Below, piece after piece: positions 25,730-33,102 of a stretch of DNA of 64,000 nt. The DNA lies in the NCBI GenBank assembly GCA_023387815.1, contig JAEWHK010000063.1:124001-188000 (forward strand). Direction: 5' to 3'. The stretch comes from Pseudomonadota bacterium. GTDB lineage: Bacteria; Pseudomonadota; Gammaproteobacteria; Burkholderiales; Burkholderiaceae_B. The notes under the pieces were generated by a model that was not told the origin of the DNA, searched no databases, and worked only from the letters and a program-made list of their open reading frames with translations. Each line of letters begins with the position of its first letter. The first letter of the stretch is position 1. The position numbers and the translations under genes are program-made.

Positions 25730-26704
25730 CTATTGTTTTTCCAGACCGGCACGCTCAGCGATACCGTTCCAGCTGTCTATTTCAGATGAAATCTGTTTGG
25801 TAAAGTCAGCCGAGCTGCTGCCTACTGTCTGCGCACCCATCTTCTCAAACGAAGCCCGCAGTGATTCATCCGCTACGGCCTTCTTCACCAACCCATTCAG
25901 CGTCTCGATAACATCTGGTGGCGTACCGGCGCGAGCAACAAGACCGAACCAGTTCTGCACTTTATAATCGGGCAATCCCGCTTCGGCGAACGTAGGGACG
26001 TCAGGCAGTTGCGGCAGGCGCTCGGGACTGCTGATGGCCAGCGCCTTCACTTTGCCACTGCTGATCTGTGGAATAGCTGTAGGTGTCGCACTGATCTCTA
26101 CGTCCACCGTGCCGCCCACCAGCGCCAGCAATGCTTCTCCGGCTCCCTTGTAGGGCACGTGCAGCAGCTTGATACCCGCTTCATGCTGGAAGACTTCAAC
26201 CGCCAGATGTGTAGAGCTGCCTTTCCCGCCCGAACCGAATGTCAGCGATTCCGGTTTTTCCTTGGCGGCTTTAACCAGATCATCCACAGAATTAAACGGT
26301 GAATTGGCAGGAACGATCAGAATGACGGGCGTAGAAGCCACGTTAGCCACCGGTGCGATATCCTTGATCGGGTCCCACGATAGCTTTTTGAACACGGCTG
26401 GCAGCATCGCATAGGTTGTGTCATTCATCAGCAGCGAGTAACCATCAGGCTTGGCACGCATCACAGATGAAGTTGCAATCGTTCCGCTGGCGCCAGGTTT
26501 ATTCTCCACAACAAAAGACTGCTTTGACGCTTCCGACATCTGCTTTGCCAGCATGCGGGCAACATAATCAGTCGTGCCGCCCGGAGAATAAGGAACCGTA
26601 ATGGTGACGGCACGCGCAGGATAGGTCTCCTGGGCCGCTACCGGCGAAATCATCGGCAGTTGGGCAAGCAGAACCGCAGCAAATGCAGTTGCAATTTTTT
26701 TCAT
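25730..26704 (-). CDS. Bug/TctC-family periplasmic binding protein (5)
   Basis: A 324-residue Bug protein with a clear signal peptide (ending PVAAQ near residue 25). The motifs ITVPYSPGGTTDYVAR and VVENKPGASGTIATSSV are the binding loops. It lies 9 bases downstream of the CoA-transferase gene and 10 bases upstream of the SMP-30 gene, so it is clearly cotranscribed with them. Its ligand is probably the carboxylate degraded by this operon. It is not closely related to the other Bug protein of the operon by eye. Confidence 0.86.
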   Translation of the reverse strand: MKKIATAFAAVLLAQLPMISPVAAQETYPARAVTITVPYSPGGTTDYVARMLAKQMSEASKQSFVVENKPGASGTIATSSVMRAKPDGYSLLMNDTTYAMLPAVFKKLSWDPIKDIAPVANVASTPVILIVPANSPFNSVDDLVKAAKEKPESLTFGSGGKGSSTHLAVEVFQHEAGIKLLHVPYKGAGEALLALVGGTVDVEISATPTAIPQISSGKVKALAISSPERLPQLPDVPTFAEAGLPDYKVQNWFGLVARAGTPPDVIETLNGLVKKAVADESLRASFEKMGAQTVGSSSADFTKQISSEIDSWNGIAERAGLEKQ

Positions 26705-26713
26705 GGTCGTCTC

Positions 26714-27901
26714 CTATTCTGTGGCAATCACATTATTTGCCAGCAATGTCTCTATCTGTGCTTCTGTCAATCCGGCATCCTGCAGAATACTCAGGGTGTG
26801 CTCCCCGAGTCTTGGCGGATTCATACGCACGCCCAGCCGCTCGCCAGCCATGCATAGCGGGAGCAGCGGCACATTGGTCTTCCGTCCGTCGGGCATCTGC
26901 ATCGGCGCCAGACCGCCAGTCTTGAGCAGATGTTCATCATCAAGCAGTTCCTCCGGCCGCGAAATGGGCGCAAACGGAAGCGCATTCGCCTCAAACTTCT
27001 GTGCCAGTTCCTGCTTGGTAAAGCCGGCCAGTCGTTGCTGAAGCAAAGGCAGCAGCCACGATCGGGCCTGCACTCGCTGATTGTTGGTTTTGAGGTCGGC
27101 GTTTTCCAGCAGATCGGGAAAATTGAAGGCTTCACAAAAGATTTTCCACTGGGTGTCACTCACCACTGCAAGGAAAATCTGCTCGCCATCTTTCACATTG
27201 AATACGTCATAAATGGCCCAGGCGGAAATGCGACTGGGCATGGGACTGGCCGCCTTGCCGGTCACCACGTACTGCATCATGTGCTGGGCAACCAGGAAAA
27301 TATTATTCTCGAACAGGGCACTTTGCACCTGCTGTCCCTTCCCGGTCAGATCACGCTCGCGCAGCGCGGCCATCACACCAATTGCGCCAAACATGCCGCC
27401 CATAATGTCATTGACACTGGTTCCTGCGCGTATCGGATCGCCTTCGCGGCCCGTCATATAAGCCAGACCACCCATCATCTGCACCACTTCGTCCAGTGCC
27501 GTGCGATGCTCATAGGGACCAGGCAAAAAGCCCTTATGACTCACATAAACCAATCCGGGATTGGTTTTGGACAGGTCTGCATACCCCAGCCCCAATTTAT
27601 CCATCGTACCCGGCTTGAAGTTCTCACTGACCACATCTGCAGATGCGATCAGATCCTTCACCAGCGCCAGGCCCTGTTCCGACTTCAGATCAACAGCCAG
27701 GCTCTTTTTATTACGATTGAAAGTAGGAAAAAATCCTGAACCCGAACCCAGAAGATTACGTGTGTTATCTCCTTTTATCGGCTCAATCTTGATGACCTCT
27801 GCACCCAGATCGGCAAGAATCAGACCGCAAGTGGGCCCCATCACCATGTGCGTAAATTCAATTACCTTCACACCTTCATAAGGCAGTATCTTTTTTGTCA
27901 T
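26714..27901 (-). CDS. Class III (CaiB/BaiF) CoA-transferase
   Basis: A 395-residue family III CoA-transferase. The N-terminus VIEFTHMVMGPTCGLILADLGAEVIKIEP is the CoA-binding start, KSLAVDLKSEQG lies near 66 and the catalytic aspartate is probably in ALDEVVQMMGG near 140. These enzymes move CoA between small acids, for example succinyl-CoA to citramalate, itaconate or oxalate. The lyase gene upstream ends 1 base before this gene begins, so CoA activation of an acid followed by lyase cleavage is the likely pair of reactions. A Bug binding-protein gene follows at 9 bases. Confidence 0.87.
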   Translation of the reverse strand: MTKKILPYEGVKVIEFTHMVMGPTCGLILADLGAEVIKIEPIKGDNTRNLLGSGSGFFPTFNRNKKSLAVDLKSEQGLALVKDLIASADVVSENFKPGTMDKLGLGYADLSKTNPGLVYVSHKGFLPGPYEHRTALDEVVQMMGGLAYMTGREGDPIRAGTSVNDIMGGMFGAIGVMAALRERDLTGKGQQVQSALFENNIFLVAQHMMQYVVTGKAASPMPSRISAWAIYDVFNVKDGEQIFLAVVSDTQWKIFCEAFNFPDLLENADLKTNNQRVQARSWLLPLLQQRLAGFTKQELAQKFEANALPFAPISRPEELLDDEHLLKTGGLAPMQMPDGRKTNVPLLPLCMAGERLGVRMNPPRLGEHTLSILQDAGLTEAQIETLLANNVIATE

Positions 27902-27902
27902 A

Positions 27903-28835
27903 TCACGCCTGTGGTTGAAAATTCAAAGGCAGGCCCGCTTCGGCAACCATGCCATACACCTCTTCCTGAGGCACGCCAGCCTTCAATGGCACACGTGCCG
28001 CAATCAGCTTGTCAATATTGACGCCGGTATCGATGCCCATTGCCTCGAACATGAATACCAGATCCTCGGTCACCACATTGCCCGACGCGCCTGGCGCATA
28101 CGGACAGCCGCCGAGTCCACCCAGCGAGGCATCAAAGGTCCGCACGCCTACGTCATAGGCCGCCAGATTATTGGCGATGCCCAGACCACGAGTGTTATGC
28201 ATATGCGCCGCACCGCACTTATCACCGATTTCGGCAAACACCCGTTTGAACAGACGACGAACCTGCGCAGGATTGGCGTATCCCGTCGTGTCGGAAAGGC
28301 CCGTTTCATCGGCACCGGCGGCCACCAGCTGCGAAGACAGCCTGACCACATCATCTTCCTTGACTTCCCCCTGGATCGTGCAGCCAAATGCAGTTGAAAT
28401 ACCGGCCTCAATCTTCACGGTGGGCGCCATCTCGTTTCGCAGGGCGACAATCTCGCGTACCTCCTGAACCATTTCCTCACGCGTCTTGCGCACATTCGCC
28501 ATGGAATGCGCCTCGCTGGCAGAAACCGGCAGCGTCAGCTTGTGAGCTCCGGCAGCCAGGGCGTTCTGCGCGCCACGGCGATTCGGCACCAGGGCCATCA
28601 CCGTCAGGTCGGGATAGCGCAAGGCATACTTCACCACCTCTTCTGCGTCTGCCATCTGCGGCAGCAGGCGCGCCGGCACGAAAGAACAGACTTCAATCTC
28701 GCGGATGCCCGCCGCGTACAGCGCATCAATCAGTTTGAATTTATCCTGCGTCGGCATAATGCTCTTGACGCTTTGCAGACCGTCTCGCATCCCGACCTCA
28801 CTGATCAGCACCCTGTCTGGATGATTCTGACTCAT
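27903..28835 (-). CDS. HMG-CoA lyase-family enzyme
   Basis: A 310-residue TIM-barrel lyase of the DRE-TIM family. The start at 28835 (ATG) is preferred because AAAGGAG stands 5-8 bases upstream. ISEVGMRDGLQ near the N-terminus supplies the catalytic Arg and metal Asp, AHMHNTRG near 220 the two metal histidines, and SLGGLGGCPYAPGASGNV near 245 is the HMG-CoA-lyase active-site loop with its cysteine. It cleaves HMG-CoA or a similar 3-hydroxyacyl-CoA, such as a citramalyl-CoA-like substrate, to a keto acid and acetyl-CoA. It is first in the operon, behind two tandem palindromes. Confidence 0.86.
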   Translation of the reverse strand: MSQNHPDRVLISEVGMRDGLQSVKSIMPTQDKFKLIDALYAAGIREIEVCSFVPARLLPQMADAEEVVKYALRYPDLTVMALVPNRRGAQNALAAGAHKLTLPVSASEAHSMANVRKTREEMVQEVREIVALRNEMAPTVKIEAGISTAFGCTIQGEVKEDDVVRLSSQLVAAGADETGLSDTTGYANPAQVRRLFKRVFAEIGDKCGAAHMHNTRGLGIANNLAAYDVGVRTFDASLGGLGGCPYAPGASGNVVTEDLVFMFEAMGIDTGVNIDKLIAARVPLKAGVPQEEVYGMVAEAGLPLNFQPQA

Positions 28836-28848
28836 GATCACTCCTTTG

Positions 28849-28883
28849 TTCTATCTTATAGAATATAGTTCTGTAAAATAGAA
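28849..28883. promoter_or_regulatory. Two tandem 15-bp palindromes, candidate IclR operator
   Basis: TTCTATCTTATAGAA (28849-28863) and TTCTGTAAAATAGAA (28869-28883) share the form TTCTrT-n3-ATAGAA. Their centres are exactly 20 bases apart, about two helical turns. They lie 14-48 bases upstream of the lyase start. The IclR-family gene is the next gene upstream on the same strand. Tandem short palindromes are typical targets of tetrameric IclR regulators, so this is probably the switch of the lyase/CoA-transferase operon. Confidence 0.65.
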
Positions 28884-29328
28884 TAATAAAACAGATGCCA
28901 TAAGCGCGTCAATACGCGGATGCGTGATAGGGATTACAAGTGTGATAGGCGATTGGAACTAGCGGACGCGATGAGTTGCCCTTCAGGCAAGCGCGGAGAA
29001 AGGAAACAAGAGGAATTGAAATAAGTAAGGCAAGCGTCCGGTAGCTTGGGATAAAAAACCGGTTGCGGTAATTCTGGCGGCGTTTGCAGTTAGACCAGTT
29101 ATGAATTGTTTTCTTTCTGCATTCTTTCTGCGAAGAAAAGCTGCAGAAAGAATTCGATCAACTAACTATTTGATTCTAAAGTGCACATATCGGATGCAGC
29201 GTGTGCTTGCATTCTGCAAACTTCCCACAACTGTTGTCGGATATAGATTTCTTCAAAAAGAATGTCCTAAGATTGCCGGGGCGATCAAGATAGGGTATGC
29301 GGAGTTAATGATGACGCGTAGCCTGCCC
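28884..29328. other. Non-coding spacer between operon promoter and iclR-type gene
   Basis: About 445 bases without a credible gene. A short open frame on the + strand (from 29101) runs into the regulator gene antisense, has an unusual composition and no ribosome-binding site. Apart from the hairpin at 29121-29153 I see no recognisable element. The length is more than a promoter needs, so a small RNA or decayed gene is possible. Confidence 0.4.
29121..29153. repeat. 11-bp perfect inverted repeat
   Basis: ATTCTTTCTGC and GCAGAAAGAAT flank an 11-base loop. A further copy of the left-arm core CTTTCTGC stands just before it (29113-29120). The structure lies about 175 bases beyond the IclR gene end. 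There is no U-tract; it may be an mRNA-end hairpin of that gene or a relic of a mobile element. Confidence 0.5.
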
Positions 29329-30048
29329 TCAGTCTTCGGTATAGCCCAGTTTTCGGCTCAGCAGCTTCGCAGCGCTCAGCACTTCATCCCTGAACGAATC
29401 CTTCAGGCGAGATGATGGCATGGTCAGCGTAACAGCGCCGGCCAGTTCGTGATGCGCATTGAATACCACGGCCGACACGCCGGCAAGGTCCGGCATGCGG
29501 TCACCGTCCAGCACAATCACGCCATCCTTGCGGATCTGGTCGTACAGTTTGCCTTTGGCACCGCTGAACGCCTGCAGCACGCGTCCACCCGAACCTTTAT
29601 CTAAAGGAAGCACATCGCCTTCGCTGGTACGGTAGCTGATGGGCAGCGGTGAATTGACACGATGCAGACACAGACGGCTCGTTCCACTGATTACGTGGTA
29701 GGAAGCACTCTCCTGGGTTTTATCGACCAGTGCACGCAGCACCGGCACAATCACATCGCCCTGTGAGAACGCTGAGCTGTACACGCCGTAAAGCCTGACA
29801 AGGCCTTCCCCCAGCCCATAACGGCCATCATCGGCCTTATGCACCAGTCCATAGTGTTCAAGCGATGCCAACAGACGCAGAATCGTGCTCTTATACATGC
29901 GCGTGCGCTCGGACAGTTCTACCAATGACAGATAGCCATCATTCTTGCGAAACGCCGTCAGCAGCGACAGCGCACGATCAACCGCCGCCACCCCACCCGA
30001 CGACGGATTCTCGTCTGCAACCGATAATGTTGACGCTTTCCTTGGCAC
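29329..30048 (-). CDS. IclR-family transcriptional regulator
   Basis: About 239 residues from the GTG at 30048, which has GAGG 6-7 bases upstream; an ATG at 30060 is the alternative (243 residues). Residues about 20-85 are the winged helix-turn-helix (LVELSERTRMYKSTILRLLASLEHYGLV), and the rest is the IclR effector domain with the GVSAVVFNAHHELAGAVTLTMPSS ligand-side block. IclR proteins act as tetramers on paired palindromes and often respond to catabolic intermediates. It lies upstream of the lyase-CoA-transferase-Bug operon in the same orientation, across a 490-base spacer holding a candidate paired operator. Confidence 0.86.
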   Translation of the reverse strand: MPRKASTLSVADENPSSGGVAAVDRALSLLTAFRKNDGYLSLVELSERTRMYKSTILRLLASLEHYGLVHKADDGRYGLGEGLVRLYGVYSSAFSQGDVIVPVLRALVDKTQESASYHVISGTSRLCLHRVNSPLPISYRTSEGDVLPLDKGSGGRVLQAFSGAKGKLYDQIRKDGVIVLDGDRMPDLAGVSAVVFNAHHELAGAVTLTMPSSRLKDSFRDEVLSAAKLLSRKLGYTED

Positions 30049-30093
30049 AATCCACCTCATGATTTGATGAGGGGTATTTTATAGTGAATAGCG

Positions 30094-30121
30094 GAATGTC
30101 TGTTCATGTGGCAGGACATTC
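30094..30121. promoter_or_regulatory. Inverted repeat upstream of the IclR gene
   Basis: GAATGTC/GACATTC with a 14-base spacer lies 34-73 bases upstream of the regulator start, in the spacer shared with the divergent HNH gene. The arms are about two helical turns apart centre to centre, so it could be an autoregulatory site. The motif differs from the TTCTAT-type sites before the lyase operon. Confidence 0.35.
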
Positions 30122-30237
30122 TGTATCTATTAAAAACACACCGCACACGTGCATTCCCTGCGCCGGATGATCACAAATGAATTAGAATGCCTGAAAAATC
30201 AATTATTAGATTTCAAATATTCAGGACGAACTACCGA

Positions 30238-31281
30238 ATGGAGACAGCAAGTAATACCTTTTACGAGGTGACGCCAACACTGGAAAATTACTGGCGGGCT
30301 GTCATTCTTTTCGGTCGCAATACGGCTTCCTACAAATTTGCACTTGCGAAGTCCCTGTTTGATTTGCATAAGAACGCGAACGATCTGATTCGCCTTGAGG
30401 AGCTGGCTGTTCCCTTCTCCCGCCATTTGACCGCGCACTTGAAGCTTACCGATCGCCAGGGCGTCTCACAAAGCAGCAAATTTCTGGATGCCTGCCGCGC
30501 GTTCAATAACAGTGACGGCGGCGAAACAGCGACCAGCCGTCTTGTTGATGCAACAGTCAGTCTTGGCTTTGTGAATGTGATTGATGCTTTTCATCGTGTC
30601 AATGAAAAAGATATTGATCGTCGCTTTTTCCTTGATGAGCGAAAGCATAATGGCGGCATTCGTCTTACCGAAGACTTCTTCAAGCTTTCTGAACAAATCA
30701 CATTTGAAGATCTGAATCTGGAAACCGAGGCCCGCTGGCGCCTTGTTGAGACGGCATGGGATCTTAGACTTTCAAGAAATACGATTCTTGTCGCAACGGA
30801 TGAAAGCGCGCAGATCCTGCTCACCCACATTAACAATCGTCGAATCGCAATCACCTCATCCCGAGAGGCCTTGAATGGCTATCAGAAAGGCAAATGCTTT
30901 TATTGCTATCGCCCCATCGGCATCACTCCCCAGGAAGATGGACTGGCAGATGTGGATCATTTTTTTCCTTTCGCGCTGGGGCATTGCGCGGCAGATAAAC
31001 CTGTCAACGGTGTTGCAAATCTGGTACTGGCCTGCCAGGAATGCAACCGGGGTGCCAAAGGCAAGTTTCATAAGGTACCGCAATTGAAATTTCTGGAACG
31101 CCTGTACAAACGCAATGAGTATCTGATAAGCAGTCATCATCCCTTACGAGAAACGCTTATTGCACAAACCGGTTTCACGCAAGCCGCTCGCCAGGACTTT
31201 CTGCAATCAGTCTATGCCTGCGCCAAATCTCAGCTGATTCACGACTGGGCGCCCGCCCAATGCGACGATGCCACCTTTTAA
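30238..31281 (+). CDS. HNH endonuclease-domain protein, stand-alone
   Basis: About 347 residues from 30238 (an AGGA lies 11 bases upstream); an in-frame ATG at 30187 would add 17 residues. The N-terminal 220 residues are an alpha/beta region with no fold I recognise, beginning FYEVTPTLENYWRAVILFG. The C-terminal third is a zinc-supported HNH module: CFYCYRP, DVDHFFPFALG with the catalytic His, and NLVLACQECNRGAKG. Such proteins cut DNA in restriction, phage-defence or repair settings. No methyltransferase, helicase or known defence partner lies beside it: neighbours are IclR and GlxA-type regulators. Its role is therefore unknown. Confidence 0.75.
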   Translation: METASNTFYEVTPTLENYWRAVILFGRNTASYKFALAKSLFDLHKNANDLIRLEELAVPFSRHLTAHLKLTDRQGVSQSSKFLDACRAFNNSDGGETATSRLVDATVSLGFVNVIDAFHRVNEKDIDRRFFLDERKHNGGIRLTEDFFKLSEQITFEDLNLETEARWRLVETAWDLRLSRNTILVATDESAQILLTHINNRRIAITSSREALNGYQKGKCFYCYRPIGITPQEDGLADVDHFFPFALGHCAADKPVNGVANLVLACQECNRGAKGKFHKVPQLKFLERLYKRNEYLISSHHPLRETLIAQTGFTQAARQDFLQSVYACAKSQLIHDWAPAQCDDATF

Positions 31282-31369
31282 GCAAATACAAATGTGATAC
31301 GGCAACATGCCAAGACGGGTAATGTTCTGATATCAGACGATCAATAACACTCCCCCTCTTTAACTCGCC

Positions 31370-32353
31370 CTACAACGTCTCCACACGCCCCCGCCGCTTC
31401 ATCGCCCTTCGCAACTGCTGCCGTCCCGAAAAACCCGCCATTTCCAGCCCGGCGGTGTCGGGTCGTGAGACATCACTCATCTGCGCCACCATTTCCAGCC
31501 TGACTGCCTCAATGTACGCCCGAGGCGTGATGCCAAGGTGCTGACGGAAGATTCGCAGCAGCTGACGCTCACTCACATGTGCAATATCTGCAAGCAGGGT
31601 CGAGCTCCACGGGGCGGATGGGTTGGCTTCGATGGCATCCTGCACGCGCAGGAGTGCCTGATGCTGGTGATGACGATATTGCAGCAACGGCGAGATTTCC
31701 GGCTCCAGAATATGCCGGCGACGGGTGACACGCATGGATTTTGCCGTGGCATTGGCAATACGCTCGCCCACAACCTTTGAGACGCAATACAACGCCAGGT
31801 CTATGCCAGCTGTGATACCCGCACTGGAGAGCAGGTTTCCGTCATCCACGTAAAGACGGTTTCGCAGCACGTCCGCAGCCGGTGCCAGCCGCGCCAGTTC
31901 ATCCAGAAAGTCATGGTGCGTGGTGAGCTTCCTGCCAGAAGCCATTCCCGCATCCGCTAGCAACAGTGCGCCCGCGCAGATGGTCACCAGCGTACAGCCG
32001 CTGTTGCTGTCTGCCTTGAAGTAATCCACATATTGCGTGAGCCATTGCCGCGCCTGTAACCACACGGCATCATGATGAATGATTCTGGCCGACGGTCCGC
32101 TACGCCCCAGCAGCACCAACCACACCGGACCTGTTTCCGCCAGGCTCTGCAGATCGGGCAGGGGCGCAAGTTCATCAAAGTTCAACCCGACAGACGACGC
32201 AATTTGCGGCTGCGGCGAGACAAATTGCAGTTGAAATTGCGCGGGCTTGCCCGATGCAGTCAGATGCCGGTTGGCCAGACGAAAGACTTCAGCCGGACCG
32301 GCCACATCCATAATAAGCGTATCGGGCAGAAGCAGAAAACAAACAGTTATCAT
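31370..32353 (-). CDS. GlxA-family AraC-type regulator with DJ-1/PfpI domain
   Basis: A 327-residue regulator. Residues 1-190 are a DJ-1/PfpI-like (class I amidotransferase fold) domain starting ITVCFLLLPDTLIMDVAGPAEVF, with the elbow cysteine in VTICAGALLLADAG. Residues 215-320 carry the two AraC helix-turn-helices (ADIAHVSERQLLRIFRQHLGITPRAYIEAVRLE). GlxA-type proteins sense small metabolites and often control degradation genes. It lies 5 bases downstream of a cysteine hydrolase gene on the same strand, so the hydrolase is the obvious candidate target. Confidence 0.85.
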   Translation of the reverse strand: MITVCFLLLPDTLIMDVAGPAEVFRLANRHLTASGKPAQFQLQFVSPQPQIASSVGLNFDELAPLPDLQSLAETGPVWLVLLGRSGPSARIIHHDAVWLQARQWLTQYVDYFKADSNSGCTLVTICAGALLLADAGMASGRKLTTHHDFLDELARLAPAADVLRNRLYVDDGNLLSSAGITAGIDLALYCVSKVVGERIANATAKSMRVTRRRHILEPEISPLLQYRHHQHQALLRVQDAIEANPSAPWSSTLLADIAHVSERQLLRIFRQHLGITPRAYIEAVRLEMVAQMSDVSRPDTAGLEMAGFSGRQQLRRAMKRRGRVETL

Positions 32354-32358
32354 GTGGA

Positions 32359-32919
32359 TCAGGTTTGAGGCACCGCAGTGGAAATAATATCCTGGACGCG
32401 CGCGATGGTAGCAAATCTCTGGTTGAGAACCGCTTCGGTATGCCGATGGACCACATCGGCCGGCAACGGTTCGCCATCAGGCGTAGTCATATCAAATGTC
32501 AGGGTCGCATCTGTGACAAATGTCATTTTAAACCCTTCATCGGACAGGTGGCGCGTCGTGGTTTCGCAACACTGTTCGGTACGAATGCCGGCAATCATGA
32601 CATCTGTGTAGCCCGAATCACGCAGCCATTGCAGCAGATTCGTTCCCACAAGCGCGCTATGTCTGCGTTTTTTCACGACCAGTGCGGGCTCATAATCAAG
32701 AAGTCCCTCCAGCGGCCGCACATAGCCGCTGGCTTCGTTGAATGCGCTATCGGCGGCATCCACGAGGTGATAGACCCGCACAATGGGCACGTTGCGTTCG
32801 ACACAATCGCTGATCAGCGCATTCACCGCCGTTACAAACGGACGGCTTCGCGCTTCGTCCCAGTAGTCACGATGACGGAAAGATTCCTGCACGTCGATGA
32901 GAATAAGTATTTCAGTCAT
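32359..32919 (-). CDS. Isochorismatase-family cysteine hydrolase
   Basis: A 186-residue hydrolase of the isochorismatase/nicotinamidase superfamily. The triad is visible: Asp in ILIDVQESF (near 8), Lys in VVKKRRHSAL (near 83) and Cys in GIRTEQCCETTTRH (near 115, preceded by the cis-peptide region). Members hydrolyse isochorismate, nicotinamide, N-carbamoyl compounds or similar amides; the substrate here is not evident. The gene is coupled to the GlxA-type regulator (5-base gap) and divergent from the PqqU-like receptor gene. Confidence 0.83.
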   Translation of the reverse strand: MTEILILIDVQESFRHRDYWDEARSRPFVTAVNALISDCVERNVPIVRVYHLVDAADSAFNEASGYVRPLEGLLDYEPALVVKKRRHSALVGTNLLQWLRDSGYTDVMIAGIRTEQCCETTTRHLSDEGFKMTFVTDATLTFDMTTPDGEPLPADVVHRHTEAVLNQRFATIARVQDIISTAVPQT

Positions 32920-33057
32920 GATTAGTCCTGTTTGGTTACTGACGGGTTATCATAAGGTGCCAAAGGGTTTCCGCTAATGTCACAAACGGACGCCTTTCGG
33001 TCATTTTCAGACATCAGTCTGCCGCGTTCAGCGCGTCGGTGTCTGCCTTCGTCGCCC

Positions 33058-33075
33058 CGGGGCACCGGTGCCCCG
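33058..33075. promoter_or_regulatory. 18-bp perfect GC-rich palindrome upstream of the TonB receptor gene
   Basis: CGGGGCACCGGTGCCCCG is fully self-complementary and centred 36 bases before the receptor start. It could form a very stable cruciform or hairpin in the leader, or serve as an operator. It is not followed by a U-tract (AGATTGTTTA), so a terminator is less likely. It lies in the 183-base spacer shared with the divergent cysteine hydrolase. Confidence 0.45.
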
Positions 33076-33102
33076 AGATTGTTTAGTGTCTTTTGCGTGA
33101 GT

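Noticed and set aside
29101..29415. A 104-codon open frame on the + strand
   Set aside because: It runs antisense into the IclR gene, has no ribosome-binding site and its translation resembles no family.
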